A DNA stretch of 64,000 nt from Plantibacter sp. VKM Ac-2880. Its GTDB lineage: Bacteria; Actinomycetota; Actinomycetes; Actinomycetales; Microbacteriaceae. Location of the stretch: positions 744,001 to 808,000 of the forward strand of contig NZ_JADKSJ010000002.1 of assembly GCF_015351235.1 (NCBI RefSeq). Reading direction: 5' to 3'. How positions within the stretch are numbered: position 1 is the first letter of the stretch; each line of letters starts with the position of its first letter. The translations under genes and the position numbers were made by a program. A model generated the notes under the pieces. That model searched no databases, was not told the origin of the DNA, and saw only the letters and a list, made by a program, of their open reading frames with translations. Positions 32,726 to 40,763 of the stretch are shown in pieces.

Positions 32726-33678
32726 TTCAGTCCGCTCTGCTTGCGCGTGAGGAAGAGGAAGACGTACGAGCCGATGAACACGATGATCCCGAGCGCGAAC
32801 GAGATCGCGGAGGCGTAGTTGAACTGGCTGTACGAGAAGGCGAGGGAGTAGGCGTACATGTTGGGCGTGTACGAGATGGGTATCGCGCCCTGAGCCACTC
32901 CTCGCAACACCTGGGGTTCGGTGAAGAACTGCAGGGTGCCGATCATCGCGAAGATGAGCACCATCACCATGGACGAGGAGATCATCGGCACCTTGATGCG
33001 GAGCGCCGTCTGGAACCCGTTGGCGCCGTCGATGCGCGCGGCCTCGTAGATGGACGGGTCGATACCGCGGAGCGCAGCGTAGATGATGATCATGTAGTAG
33101 CCCGACCACTGCCAGGTGACGATGTTCACGAGGCTGCCGAAGATGCTGCTCTGGTCGAGGAACGACGGCGCCGTCGCGCCGAACAGCGCGAAGACGTCCG
33201 TGGCCGGGCCGAAGCGCGGGCTGTACAGGAAGCCCCACATGAGGGCTCCGATGACCACCGGGATGGCGTACGGCACGAAGATCATGAGGCGCGAGAACTT
33301 GGACAGGGCCGTCGCGAGGTTGTCGAGCACGAGGGCTGCGACGAGCGCGACGAGCATCTGCGCCGGGATCATGACGAGCGCGAACATCGCGACCCGGGCC
33401 AGACCACCGAGGAAGATCGGGTCGGTGAACGCCTTCGCGTAGTTCGCGAGCCCGGTGAACTCGGTGCCCGTGGCGAGCGTCGAGGTCTGCAGGCTCATCC
33501 AGAAGGCGTAGCAGAGGGGGAAGATGAGGAAGGCCGCGAAGACCACGGCGAAGGGGGCGACGAAGAGCCAGCCCCAGCGTTGCCGTCTCCGGTCGATCGC
33601 GCCGATGCCGCTTCGTCGCGGTCGGACGATCCTGGCGGCCGATGCGGCCGCGGGGGCCGATCCGGTGGTGAGTGCCAT
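32722..33678 (-). CDS. Carbohydrate ABC transporter permease (MalF-like)
   Basis: A 318-residue permease with six predicted helices after a basic tail (MALTTGSAPAAASAARIVRP). The first is GWLFVAPFAVVFAAFLIFPLCYAFWMSL, and the EAA loop is EAARIDGANGFQTALRIKVPMISSSM. AYSLAFSYSQFNYASAISFALG is typical of the sn-glycerol-3-P/MalF-like subfamily. The ATG at 33678 follows a 95-bp gap containing a strong hairpin after the binding-protein gene. It overlaps the next permease gene by four bases. Substrate is inferred from the arabinofuranosidase in the same operon. Confidence 0.93.
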   Translation of the reverse strand: MALTTGSAPAAASAARIVRPRRSGIGAIDRRRQRWGWLFVAPFAVVFAAFLIFPLCYAFWMSLQTSTLATGTEFTGLANYAKAFTDPIFLGGLARVAMFALVMIPAQMLVALVAALVLDNLATALSKFSRLMIFVPYAIPVVIGALMWGFLYSPRFGPATDVFALFGATAPSFLDQSSIFGSLVNIVTWQWSGYYMIIIYAALRGIDPSIYEAARIDGANGFQTALRIKVPMISSSMVMVLIFAMIGTLQFFTEPQVLRGVAQGAIPISYTPNMYAYSLAFSYSQFNYASAISFALGIIVFIGSYVFLFLTRKQSGLK

Positions 33679-33702
33679 GATGCTGCTTTCGAGTCGTTGG
33701 GA

Positions 33703-33734
33703 CCACCGGGGCGGCGTGGTCGCCGCCCCGGTGG
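33703..33734 (-). terminator. Intercistronic stem-loop after the binding-protein gene
   Basis: CCACCGGGGCGGC and its complement form a perfect 13-bp stem with loop GTGGTC between the binding-protein and permease genes. There is no T-run. This placement is typical of elements that protect the binding-protein mRNA or partly terminate transcription, giving excess lipoprotein over permease. Confidence 0.75.
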
Positions 33735-33773
33735 AGGACGTGGCGGGACGGCGGTGACGCCGCCCCGGCAGGG

Positions 33774-35111
33774 TCACTTGGTGGTGAAACCCTGCTCCGT
33801 GGCGTACTTCTCGAGGCTCGCCTGGAGGTCGTCGAGGGCCTCGTCCGCGGTCTTCTCCCCCTGCACCATCGCGTACTGCTGCTCGGTCAACTGGTCGAAC
33901 GCGTAGTTCTGGAACGGACTGAACGTGAAGCCGCTGTAGCCGGCCGCCGCGTTCAGGAACACGTCCTTGTTGATCTGCTGGCCGCCGAAGAACGGGTACT
34001 CGAGGTTCGTGAAGTAGTCGGACTCGAGGATCGGCTTGTACGTCGGGAAGAGCGCGCCCTGCTCGATGCCGATCTTCCAGGCCTCGTCCGTGCCGAAGAT
34101 CTCCTTCGCGACCGTGGCCGCGAGCTCCTTGTCCTTCGCCTGCTCGGTCACCGCGAAGGTCGATCCGCCCCAGTTCACCTGGACGGGGTTCGCCGCGTCC
34201 CACTGCGGGAGCGGAGCCGCACGCCAGACCGCGGTGTCGTCGGCGTCGGAGAGCCCTTGCAGGTAGCCCGGTCCCCATGCTGCTGCGAGGTAGACGGCGT
34301 AGGTGCCGTCGACGAGGCTCGTGTTGTAGTCGGCGGTGAACGCGTCGTCGGTGGTGACGAGTCCCTCCTTCACGAGGCCGTCCCAGTAGTTGAGCACCTT
34401 CTTGGACGCGTCGTCGTTGACGTCGATCGACACCTCGGTGGGCTTCGTCTTGTCGTACTCGAACGGCTTCGACCCCGCTTGCGCGAAGAGCGCCTGGTTG
34501 AAGGCCCGGCCGTTGGTCGGGAAGTTGGCGAGCACGCCGGTCCCGGCGGCCTTCAACTGCTTCGCGGCGGCCGCGAACTCGTCCCAGGTGGTCGGGACGG
34601 CGATGCCGGCCTTGTCGAACAGATCCTGGCGGTAGAGCATGCCCATCGGGCCGCTGTCGACCGGGATGGCGTAGACGGCGTCGCCGCTCGTCACGTCGTT
34701 CCAGGCGCCCTCGGTGTACTTGTCCTTGACGTCGGCGGCCCCGAATTCGCCGATGTCGACGAGCGCCTTCCGAATCGTGAAGCTGGAGATGACCTCCGAC
34801 TCGAGCATGATCACGTCCGGTGCACCGGACTTCGCCTCGATCGCGGTGGAGAACTTCGTGTACTCGTCGTTGCCCTGGCCGGCGTTCGTCCAGCAGACCT
34901 GGACGTCGTCGTGGGTCTCGTTGAACAGGTCGACGACCTGTTCGAAGGCGGGGAACCAGGCCCAGACGGTGACCTGGGGGACGTCCTTCTTGGCGATCGT
35001 GTTGGTGCAGGAGGCTTCGCCGCCTCCGGATGCGCCACCGGTGGAGCAGCCGGTGAGGGCCATCGCGGCGACGGCTACAGTGCCGACTGCTGCGAGAACT
35101 CGTGACTTCAT
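33774..35111 (-). CDS. ABC transporter sugar-binding lipoprotein
   Basis: A 445-residue extracellular solute-binding protein of family 1. The lipoprotein signal MKSRVLAAVGTVAVAAMALTGC has lipobox L-T-G-C with the modified Cys22, followed by a Gly/Ser linker. KKDVPQVTVWAWFPAFEQVVDLFNE is the first strand of the periplasmic-binding fold, and VYAIPVDSGPMGMLYRQDLFDKAGI is the hinge region common in oligosaccharide binders. The gene is first of the operon SBP-permease-permease-abfA. Two operator sites lie ~55-80 bp upstream of its start. The ligand is predicted to be arabino-oligosaccharide. Confidence 0.94.
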   Translation of the reverse strand: MKSRVLAAVGTVAVAAMALTGCSTGGASGGGEASCTNTIAKKDVPQVTVWAWFPAFEQVVDLFNETHDDVQVCWTNAGQGNDEYTKFSTAIEAKSGAPDVIMLESEVISSFTIRKALVDIGEFGAADVKDKYTEGAWNDVTSGDAVYAIPVDSGPMGMLYRQDLFDKAGIAVPTTWDEFAAAAKQLKAAGTGVLANFPTNGRAFNQALFAQAGSKPFEYDKTKPTEVSIDVNDDASKKVLNYWDGLVKEGLVTTDDAFTADYNTSLVDGTYAVYLAAAWGPGYLQGLSDADDTAVWRAAPLPQWDAANPVQVNWGGSTFAVTEQAKDKELAATVAKEIFGTDEAWKIGIEQGALFPTYKPILESDYFTNLEYPFFGGQQINKDVFLNAAAGYSGFTFSPFQNYAFDQLTEQQYAMVQGEKTADEALDDLQASLEKYATEQGFTTK

Positions 35112-35162
35112 GTGGGTGCTGTCCTCTCGGAGATGGAACTTCGTTGTCATCGTGCCGGGTTT

Positions 35163-35221
35163 TACAACGTTGAAGGTAAACGTTGTAAAAGCATGATGCC
35201 CGGCGCCTTCCCCGATGTCAA
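35163..35221 (-). promoter_or_regulatory. Promoter and tandem LacI operators of the importer-abfA operon
   Basis: On the minus strand TTGACA (35221-35216), a 17-bp spacer and CATCAT (35198-35193) form the promoter. Two sites centred on AACGTT, TACAACGTTGAA (35163-35174) and GTAAACGTTGTA (35176-35187), lie 13 bp apart near the expected start point. They match the perfect palindrome in front of araB. Repression by one or both adjacent LacI proteins is inferred. Confidence 0.75.
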
Positions 35222-35240
35222 GGACGAATCAAAGGGGGCG

Positions 35241-36263
35241 TCAGACGGCCGGGAGCGCGGTCGACTCGCGCTCCACGAGCTCGAAGTCCGCGAGGACCAG
35301 GCGCGGCGGGACGTCCGCGTCGCGGTGGTCGATGCGGTCGAGCAGGAGGTCCACGGCGGTCTCGGCGATCTGGTCGCGGCCGGGTGCGACGGTCGAGAGG
35401 GACGGCAATGAATACCTGCCCTCGTCGATGTCGTCGAACCCGATGATGGCGACCTCGTCCGGCATCCTGATCCCTCGCTCACTCAGCACGCGCATCGCCC
35501 CGAGCGCCAGCGCGTCGTTGAAGGCCACGATCCCGTCGAAGGTGATCCCCGCGTCGAGCATCTCCCGCATCGCGACGGCCCCGTCGTAGCGGTGCCAGAC
35601 CCCGACCTCGCGGACGAGCGTCGGGTCGTACGCCATCCCGGCGGCGTCCAGGGCGTCCCGATACCCCACGAGACGGAGACCCGCCGAACCGATGTCCTCA
35701 CCCGGGTGCGCCCCGAATGCGACGATCCGGCGGCGCCCGAGGCCGAGGAGGTGTTCCGTCGCCGCCCGTACGCCCTCGGTGTTCCGCATGGTCACGTGGT
35801 CGTTCGGCGCATTGAAGATCCGCTCGCCGAGCAACACCATCGGCGTGCGCACCTCGGCCAGGATGTCCACGTCCTCCTCGCCGAGTTCGAGTGCCGAGTA
35901 CAGGATCCCGTCGACCAGCTGGGTCCGAGGCCCACGCACGAGCGCGACCTCGCGGTCGCGGTCGCCACCCGTCTGCTCGATGAGCACGTACAACCCGCGC
36001 TGGGCGGCGGCGTGCATCACCGCGTCGGCCAACTCGGCGAAGTACGAGTTACGCAGGTCGGGGATGATCAGACTGATGACGCCGGAGCGACCGGAGCGGA
36101 GCCCACGGGCGGAGAGGTTCGGCCGGTAGCCGAGTTCCGCGATCGCGGCGAGCACCCGCTCCTTCGTCGCCGCCTTGATGTGCGGGTAGTCGTTGACGAC
36201 GTTCGAGACGGTCTTGGCGGACACACCGGCGAGCTTCGCGACGTCGTGCAGGGTGGTCGCCAT
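35241..36263 (-). CDS. LacI-family regulator 1 of the arabino-oligosaccharide locus
   Basis: A 340-residue LacI protein. The HTH and hinge read TLHDVAKLAGVSAKTVSNVVNDYP through YRPNLSARGLRSGRSG, and the periplasmic-binding-like core follows (SLIIPDLRNSYFAELADAV; AFNDALALGAMRVL; IIGFDDIDEGRYSLPSLSTV). It is a clear paralog of the next gene, with an almost identical recognition helix. The ATG at 36263 has GAGGAG seven bases upstream. A copy of the operator, TACAACGTTGAA (36308-36319), lies 45 bp upstream, suggesting autoregulation. It probably represses the importer-abfA operon and perhaps araB. Confidence 0.93.
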   Translation of the reverse strand: MATTLHDVAKLAGVSAKTVSNVVNDYPHIKAATKERVLAAIAELGYRPNLSARGLRSGRSGVISLIIPDLRNSYFAELADAVMHAAAQRGLYVLIEQTGGDRDREVALVRGPRTQLVDGILYSALELGEEDVDILAEVRTPMVLLGERIFNAPNDHVTMRNTEGVRAATEHLLGLGRRRIVAFGAHPGEDIGSAGLRLVGYRDALDAAGMAYDPTLVREVGVWHRYDGAVAMREMLDAGITFDGIVAFNDALALGAMRVLSERGIRMPDEVAIIGFDDIDEGRYSLPSLSTVAPGRDQIAETAVDLLLDRIDHRDADVPPRLVLADFELVERESTALPAV

Positions 36264-36306
36264 GATCCTCCTCGGCGGCGACCGCATCGGCCGCCCTCTA
36301 CGCACT

Positions 36307-37380
36307 CTACAACGTTGAAGGGATCTTGCTCCGTCCGCTGGCCGCGTCCGTCGAGGCCGTCATCGCCCCGCCCTTCGGCGCCGTCGACTCACGCGGCACC
36401 ACGCGGAAGCCGCTGACGATCGAGCGCGGTGCCTGCGGCTCCCCCGCCTCAGCGATCCGCTCGATGAGCAGCTCGACCGCGCGCTCGGCGATCTCCTCAC
36501 GGCCGATGTCGACCGTGGACAGCGCAGGCAGGGCGTAGCGCGTCTCGTCGAGGTCGTCGAACCCAATGATCGCGACGTCCTCGGGGATCCGCCGCCCGGC
36601 GTCCTGCAGCACCCGCATCGCACCGAGCGCCATCGCGTCGTTGAACGCCACGACCCCGTCGAACGGGATGCCCGAGGCGATCACCTCGCGCATCGCGTTC
36701 GCCCCGTCGCTCCGGTGCCAGCTGACGACGGTGCTGACGTAGTCCGGGTCGGCCTCGATACCGGCCGCGGCGAGCGCCTCCCGGTAGCCCTGGAGTCGCA
36801 GCTCCGCGGGTCCGAGCGTGTCGTGGGGGTCGGTGCCGAGCGCGACGATCCGACGCCTACCCAGCGCGAGCAGGTGTTCCGTCGCCGCCCGGGCACCGTC
36901 GACGTTCGCCATCGTCACGTGGTCGCGCTCGCCGTCGAAGACCTGCTCGCCGAGCACCACCATCGGCCCGTCGGGAAGGAGCGCGCTGTCCTCGCGGTCG
37001 AGGCTGAGCGGGCTGTAGAGGATGCCGTCCACGAGCTGCATGCGGGGTCCGCGGAGGATCTCGAGTTCGACGTCGCGACCGCCGGCGACCTGCTCGATGA
37101 GGACGGAGAGCCCGCGCGCTCGCGCCTGGCGCATGACCGCGTCCGCGAGCTCTGCGAAGTAGGCGTTGCGGAGGTCGGGGATGATGAGGCTGATGACGCC
37201 CGAGCGCCCGGATCGCAGGCTGCGGGCGGAGAGGTTCGGGCGGTAGCCGAGTTCGGCGATCGCCTGCTCCACCTTGGAGCGGGTCGCGTCGCTGACGTAT
37301 GGGTAGTCGTTGACGACGTTCGAGACGGTCTTGATGGAGACACCGGCCCGCGCGGCGACGTCATGCATCGTGATCGACAC
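36307..37380 (-). CDS. LacI-family regulator 2, paralog of regulator 1
   Basis: A 357-residue LacI protein. The HTH is MHDVAARAGVSIKTVSNVVNDYP, and the core contains SLIIPDLRNAYFAELADAVMRQA, MQLVDGILYSPLSLD, AFNDAMALGAMRVL and IIGFDDLDETRYALPALSTV, aligning along its whole length with regulator 1. The recognition helix (KTVSNVVN) is identical, so both could bind the same operators. I use the GTG at 37380 with GGAGGAGA upstream; an in-frame ATG lies at 37368. The C-terminal tail extends beyond its paralog (TASTDAASGRSKIPSTL), and its last codons contain the operator of the next gene. Confidence 0.92.
   Translation of the reverse strand: MSITMHDVAARAGVSIKTVSNVVNDYPYVSDATRSKVEQAIAELGYRPNLSARSLRSGRSGVISLIIPDLRNAYFAELADAVMRQARARGLSVLIEQVAGGRDVELEILRGPRMQLVDGILYSPLSLDREDSALLPDGPMVVLGEQVFDGERDHVTMANVDGARAATEHLLALGRRRIVALGTDPHDTLGPAELRLQGYREALAAAGIEADPDYVSTVVSWHRSDGANAMREVIASGIPFDGVVAFNDAMALGAMRVLQDAGRRIPEDVAIIGFDDLDETRYALPALSTVDIGREEIAERAVELLIERIAEAGEPQAPRSIVSGFRVVPRESTAPKGGAMTASTDAASGRSKIPSTL
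36308..36319. promoter_or_regulatory. LacI operator before regulator 1
   Basis: TACAACGTTGAA matches the first operator of the importer operon exactly; identity extends to TACAACGTTGAAGG. It lies 45 bp upstream of regulator 1 and overlaps the last four codons and TAG of regulator 2, so it lies within an mRNA as well as acting as DNA. Confidence 0.7.
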
Positions 37381-37466
37381 GCGTCTCCTCCCGGCCCGGC
37401 TCAGCTGTGAGCAGACTACCCGTCCAGCGTCGCCCCGGCGTGACCTGCTGGTGGCGGTGGCCGTCG

Positions 37467-37592
37467 CCAGCGCGGTGCGCTGGACCGAGCGCGGGCCGGT
37501 GGCGTGAGCGCGACCCTCCGGAGGGGTGCGCTTACGCCACAGCACCGCACTCGCGCCGGTACGGTCGGTTTGGGGCCGGCGCACCGCGCTGA
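37467..37592. repeat. Palindromic intergenic element R4 (degenerate)
   Basis: Left arm CCAGCGCGGTGCGCTGG starts at 37467 and a decayed right arm GGCGCACCGCGCTGA ends near 37592. CTCCGGAG remains in the centre (37516 region). The flanks of each arm have drifted. It lies between the regulator 2 start and the PAP2 gene stop. Confidence 0.75.
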
Positions 37593-37622
37593 CCCGACCG
37601 CGAGCGCGCAGATAGGGGACCT

Positions 37623-38408
37623 TCAGGCGTCGGCCAGCGGGACGCGTTTCTTCGGTTCCGCCGACATCCGCTGGAGCAACGGGACCGCGACGATGAGCGC
37701 GACGCCGGCACCGAGCAGGAGCCCGCCGACCGTGTCGCTCACCCAGTGCGCGCCGAGGTAGGTCCGCGACAGCATCATGAGCAGCGTGTAGGCGACACCG
37801 ATCAGCCACACCCACACGCGCGGGAAGATGATGCCGAACGCGACCGCGATGGTCGCCGCATTGGCACTGTGGCCCGAGGGGAACGATCCGAAGTCGGCGT
37901 GCACGAGGATGTCCTCCGGCCTCGACCGCCCGACGATGTTCTTGATGACCTGCACGGCCCCGGCGCTCAGCGCGGAGACGAGTCCGAAGTACAACGCGGC
38001 CCAAGGGCGACGCAGCAGCAGGAGCACGGCGATCCCGAGCAGCGGCACGACGAAGATCGCCACGACCCCGCCTCCCAACCAGTTCATGACGAGCGCGGCC
38101 TGGACGAGCCACGGGGAACGCTCCTCGAGCACCTCCTGCATCCACTCCTCGTCGAACCCGAACGGGGCGTTCGGCCCGCGCTGGAAGAGGAGGACGCCGA
38201 GCAGGAGGACGAGCACCACGGCGATCGCACCGCTGATGAGCGGCCACCGCAGCGACACCTTCGCGGCGAGCTTCGGGTCGGGCCGGATCGACGAAGGATC
38301 GGGGTCCATCGCGAGTGCACCCTGCTCGTCGAGCGTCGGCGGGACGCTCTCGTGGAGCTCCGGAGCCGGTCCGGCTGCGGGGTCGTCGTGGTCGTCAGGT
38401 GCCGTCAT
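37623..38408 (-). CDS. PAP2-family membrane phosphatase
   Basis: A 261-residue lipid phosphatase-like membrane protein. A hydrophilic acidic tail (~55 residues) precedes six transmembrane helices, the first being ISGAIAVVLVLLLGVLLF. The three PAP2 motifs are complete: KNIVGRSRPE (K...RP), FPSGHSANA (PSGH) and SRTYLGAHWVSD (SR...H...D). The family dephosphorylates phosphatidic acid, undecaprenyl pyrophosphate or related lipids on the outer face of the membrane. The start ATG at 38408 is preceded by the divergent YchJ-like gene 131 bp away. Substrate is unknown. Confidence 0.93.
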   Translation of the reverse strand: MTAPDDHDDPAAGPAPELHESVPPTLDEQGALAMDPDPSSIRPDPKLAAKVSLRWPLISGAIAVVLVLLLGVLLFQRGPNAPFGFDEEWMQEVLEERSPWLVQAALVMNWLGGGVVAIFVVPLLGIAVLLLLRRPWAALYFGLVSALSAGAVQVIKNIVGRSRPEDILVHADFGSFPSGHSANAATIAVAFGIIFPRVWVWLIGVAYTLLMMLSRTYLGAHWVSDTVGGLLLGAGVALIVAVPLLQRMSAEPKKRVPLADA

Positions 38409-38539
38409 CGTCCCATCATGCCGGGTCGGGAATGGATCGCGCGGAGGCTTGCGCCCAGCGGACGGAGCCGCACGGCCACGGCGGTCCGGGGCTCGCGAGC
38501 GACCACGACCCGGCTGCGGACAGGGGCGATACTGGGACG

Positions 38540-38968
38540 ATGACCGCCGACGACCCGACCATCCGCCTCGCCGACGACGCCCGATGCCCGTGCCTCTCCG
38601 GCGAGACCTACGGCGCATGCTGCGGACGCCTGCACCGCGGTGAGGCTGCGGCCGCCACGGCGGAGGCGCTCATGCGGTCACGCTTCTCGGCGTTCGCGGT
38701 CGGCGACGCCGGCTACCTCCTCCGCACGTGGCACCCGAGCACGCTACCGGCTGCGCTCGACCTCGACGACTCGCTCCGCTGGTACCGACTCGACATCCTC
38801 GCCACGGCACGCGGCGGTCTGCTCGACACCGAGGGCATGGTCGAGTTCGTCGCACACCACAAGATCCCGGGCGTCCGCGGCTCCGCCGGGAGCCAGCACG
38901 AGCGGAGCCGGTTCTCCAAGGACACCGGCGTCTGGACCTACGTGGACGGCGTCGACCCCGGAGTGTGA
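38540..38968 (+). CDS. YchJ-like SEC-C zinc protein
   Basis: A 142-residue protein of the YchJ/UPF0225 family. The N-terminal CPCLSGETYGACCGRLH is a SEC-C-type zinc knuckle (C-x-C...CC/H). The body AEALMRSRFSAFAVGDAGYLLRTWHPST, then WYRLDILATARGG and VEFVAHHK, forms an NTF2-like domain that keeps the family pattern. The C-terminal FSKDTGVWTYVDG is also typical. Function is unknown. The ATG at 38540 matches the short N-terminus of relatives. The palindromic element R5 begins 40 bp after its stop. Confidence 0.92.
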   Translation: MTADDPTIRLADDARCPCLSGETYGACCGRLHRGEAAAATAEALMRSRFSAFAVGDAGYLLRTWHPSTLPAALDLDDSLRWYRLDILATARGGLLDTEGMVEFVAHHKIPGVRGSAGSQHERSRFSKDTGVWTYVDGVDPGV

Positions 38969-39008
38969 GTCCGGGGTCGCGCGCGGTCTCGCGGTCGTGC
39001 CCCGGACC

Positions 39009-39173
39009 CCAGCGCGGTGCGCTCGCACGAGCACACCGGAACCGGCGTCAGCGCGGTGCGGTGACGCGAGCACACCCGGATCGGCGCCGGCGCGGGTCAG
39101 CGCGGCGAGCGCGGTCCTCCGGAGCACCGCGCTCGAGCCGTAGCACCGCGCTCACGTCAGCGCACCGCGCTGG
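39009..39173. repeat. Palindromic intergenic element R5 (expanded)
   Basis: Left arm CCAGCGCGGTGCGCT at 39009 and right arm CGTCAGCGCACCGCGCTGG at 39155-39173. A second left-type half-arm CAGCGCGGTGCGGTGACG starts at 39049, so the element is about 165 bp rather than 125, suggesting internal duplication. It lies between convergent genes. Confidence 0.8.
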
Positions 39174-39191
39174 CGCAGCACGAAGGATGCG

Positions 39192-40433
39192 TCAGCCGGC
39201 GAGCGCCGGGACCTTCTTCGGCTGGACGATGAACCAGAGGGCGCACACCGAGACGACCGAGGTGGCGGCCATGACGGTGCCCATCGGGATCGCCGTGCCG
39301 ATGCCGAACACCCCGACGATGGGCGAGATGATCCCGGCGAGACCGAAGTTGAGCGCGCCGAGGAGCGACGCCGCCGTGCCTGCCTCGTGTCCGTGGTTCG
39401 CCAGCGCGAGGACCTGGACCGCCGGGAAGCCGAACCCGCACGACAGGATGAAGAAGAACAGGGGCACGAGCACCCCGAACAACCCGACGTCCGCCATGGT
39501 GAGCGCGACGATCGTCAGCGCGGAGATGAGCTGGACGATCGTGGTGCAGGCGAGGATCCACTGCGGCCCGTACCAGCGCATGAGGCGCGAGGAGATCTGC
39601 ACACCGGCCACGATCCCGAGTGAGTTCACGGCGAACAGGAGGCCGTACTCCTGCGCATCGAAGTCGTAGACCTCCTGGAACAGGAAGGAGGAGCTCGACA
39701 GGTAGGCGAAGAGGCCGGAGAAGCTCATGCCACCGATGAGGGCGACGCCGACGAAGACGCGGTCGCTGAACACCGAACGGTAGCGGTCGCGCACGGTGCT
39801 GTGACCGGCGTCGCGACGCCGTGCGGGCGGCAGGGTCTCGACGATCCACAGCGACACGGCGACGACGACGAACAGGCCGTACGCGGCGAGGAAGACGAAC
39901 AGCCCCCGCCAGTCCAGGACGAGCAACAGCTGCGATCCGATGACCGGGGCGGCGATCGGCGCGAGGCCGTTCACGAGCGCGAGGCGTGACAGCATCCGGA
40001 CGAGGGGCTTCCCGCCGAAGAGGTCGCGGACCATCGCCATCGCGACGACACCGCCGGCGGCGGCACCGGCCCCCTGCAGCACCCGGAACACCATGAGCCA
40101 GCCGATGTCGGGCGCGAAGGCCGCTCCGACCGAGGCGAGGATGTGGATGCTCGTCGCCAGGATGAGCGGCAGGCGACGACCGACCTTGTCACTCCACGGG
40201 CCCATGAAGAGCTGCCCCACGGCGAAGCCGATCGTCGTGCCCGTGAGGGTCAGCTGGATGAGGCTGACCGGAACGTCGAGGTCCTGCTCGAGGATGGGGA
40301 ACGCGGGCAGGTAGAGGTCGATCGTGAACGGGCCGAGCGCGGTGAGCGCGCCGAGCACGAGGATGTAGACGAGCCGCTGCCGGCCTGAGAGGGAGTCGCC
40401 CGGGTGGACGACGGTGATTCCTGCGGTGTGCAC
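39192..40433 (-). CDS. Bcr/CflA-type MFS drug exporter
   Basis: A 413-residue transporter with twelve helices. LVYILVLGALTALGPFTIDLYLPAFP is the Bcr/CflA-type helix 1, and GQLFMGPWSDKVGRRLPLI is the loop 2-3 MFS signature. Motif C of drug/H+ antiporters is seen in RVLQGAGAAAGGVVAMAMVRD. I use the GTG at 40433, since no ATG occurs close upstream in frame. The family exports drugs, cysteine or other small molecules. It is divergent from the Hsp90 operon with 330 bp between starts, so those operons may share a control region. Confidence 0.9.
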   Translation of the reverse strand: MHTAGITVVHPGDSLSGRQRLVYILVLGALTALGPFTIDLYLPAFPILEQDLDVPVSLIQLTLTGTTIGFAVGQLFMGPWSDKVGRRLPLILATSIHILASVGAAFAPDIGWLMVFRVLQGAGAAAGGVVAMAMVRDLFGGKPLVRMLSRLALVNGLAPIAAPVIGSQLLLVLDWRGLFVFLAAYGLFVVVAVSLWIVETLPPARRRDAGHSTVRDRYRSVFSDRVFVGVALIGGMSFSGLFAYLSSSSFLFQEVYDFDAQEYGLLFAVNSLGIVAGVQISSRLMRWYGPQWILACTTIVQLISALTIVALTMADVGLFGVLVPLFFFILSCGFGFPAVQVLALANHGHEAGTAASLLGALNFGLAGIISPIVGVFGIGTAIPMGTVMAATSVVSVCALWFIVQPKKVPALAG

Positions 40434-40763
40434 GGGTGTACGGATTCCTAGCGAGGTGTGGACGGACGGGGCGGCGGTGCGGAACCGATGTCGAATCGAT
40501 TCGAGAACGAGGGTCAAGATTAGCAGTCGGAGGTACCGTTCCGCGACGACATCTGGAGCCGGATCCGTCGTGACGCCGCTCCACCGCTGTTGTGAGGCGC
40601 GGTGGCCACGCGTTTCCCGCAGGATGGGCCCAGCGTCCGTTTCGCGACGCCCGCTAGGCTGTTCCGGCTGCAGGTGACCGCGGTCGAGACGTCCGCCGAG
40701 CCGCCTGACCGGAACCGGTGGCCCGCCGGTCTCCGACGCAGCAGCCGCCGACGGAAGAGAGCC
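40434..40763. other. Divergent intergenic region before the Hsp90-TPR operon
   Basis: 330 bp separate the exporter and Hsp90-family starts. GTGCGGAACCGATGTCGAATCGATTCGAGAACGAGGG around 40478-40515 is relatively AT-rich, contains the dyad TCGAATCGATTCGA (40491-40504) and may hold a promoter or operator. The rest is GC-rich without a recognisable gene. Confidence 0.5.

Noticed and set aside
31802-34278. Apparent fusion of permease frames with additional upstream sequence
   Set aside because: The extra N-terminal parts are readings of the upstream gene in another frame. The true starts at 32725 and 33678 give normal permease lengths.
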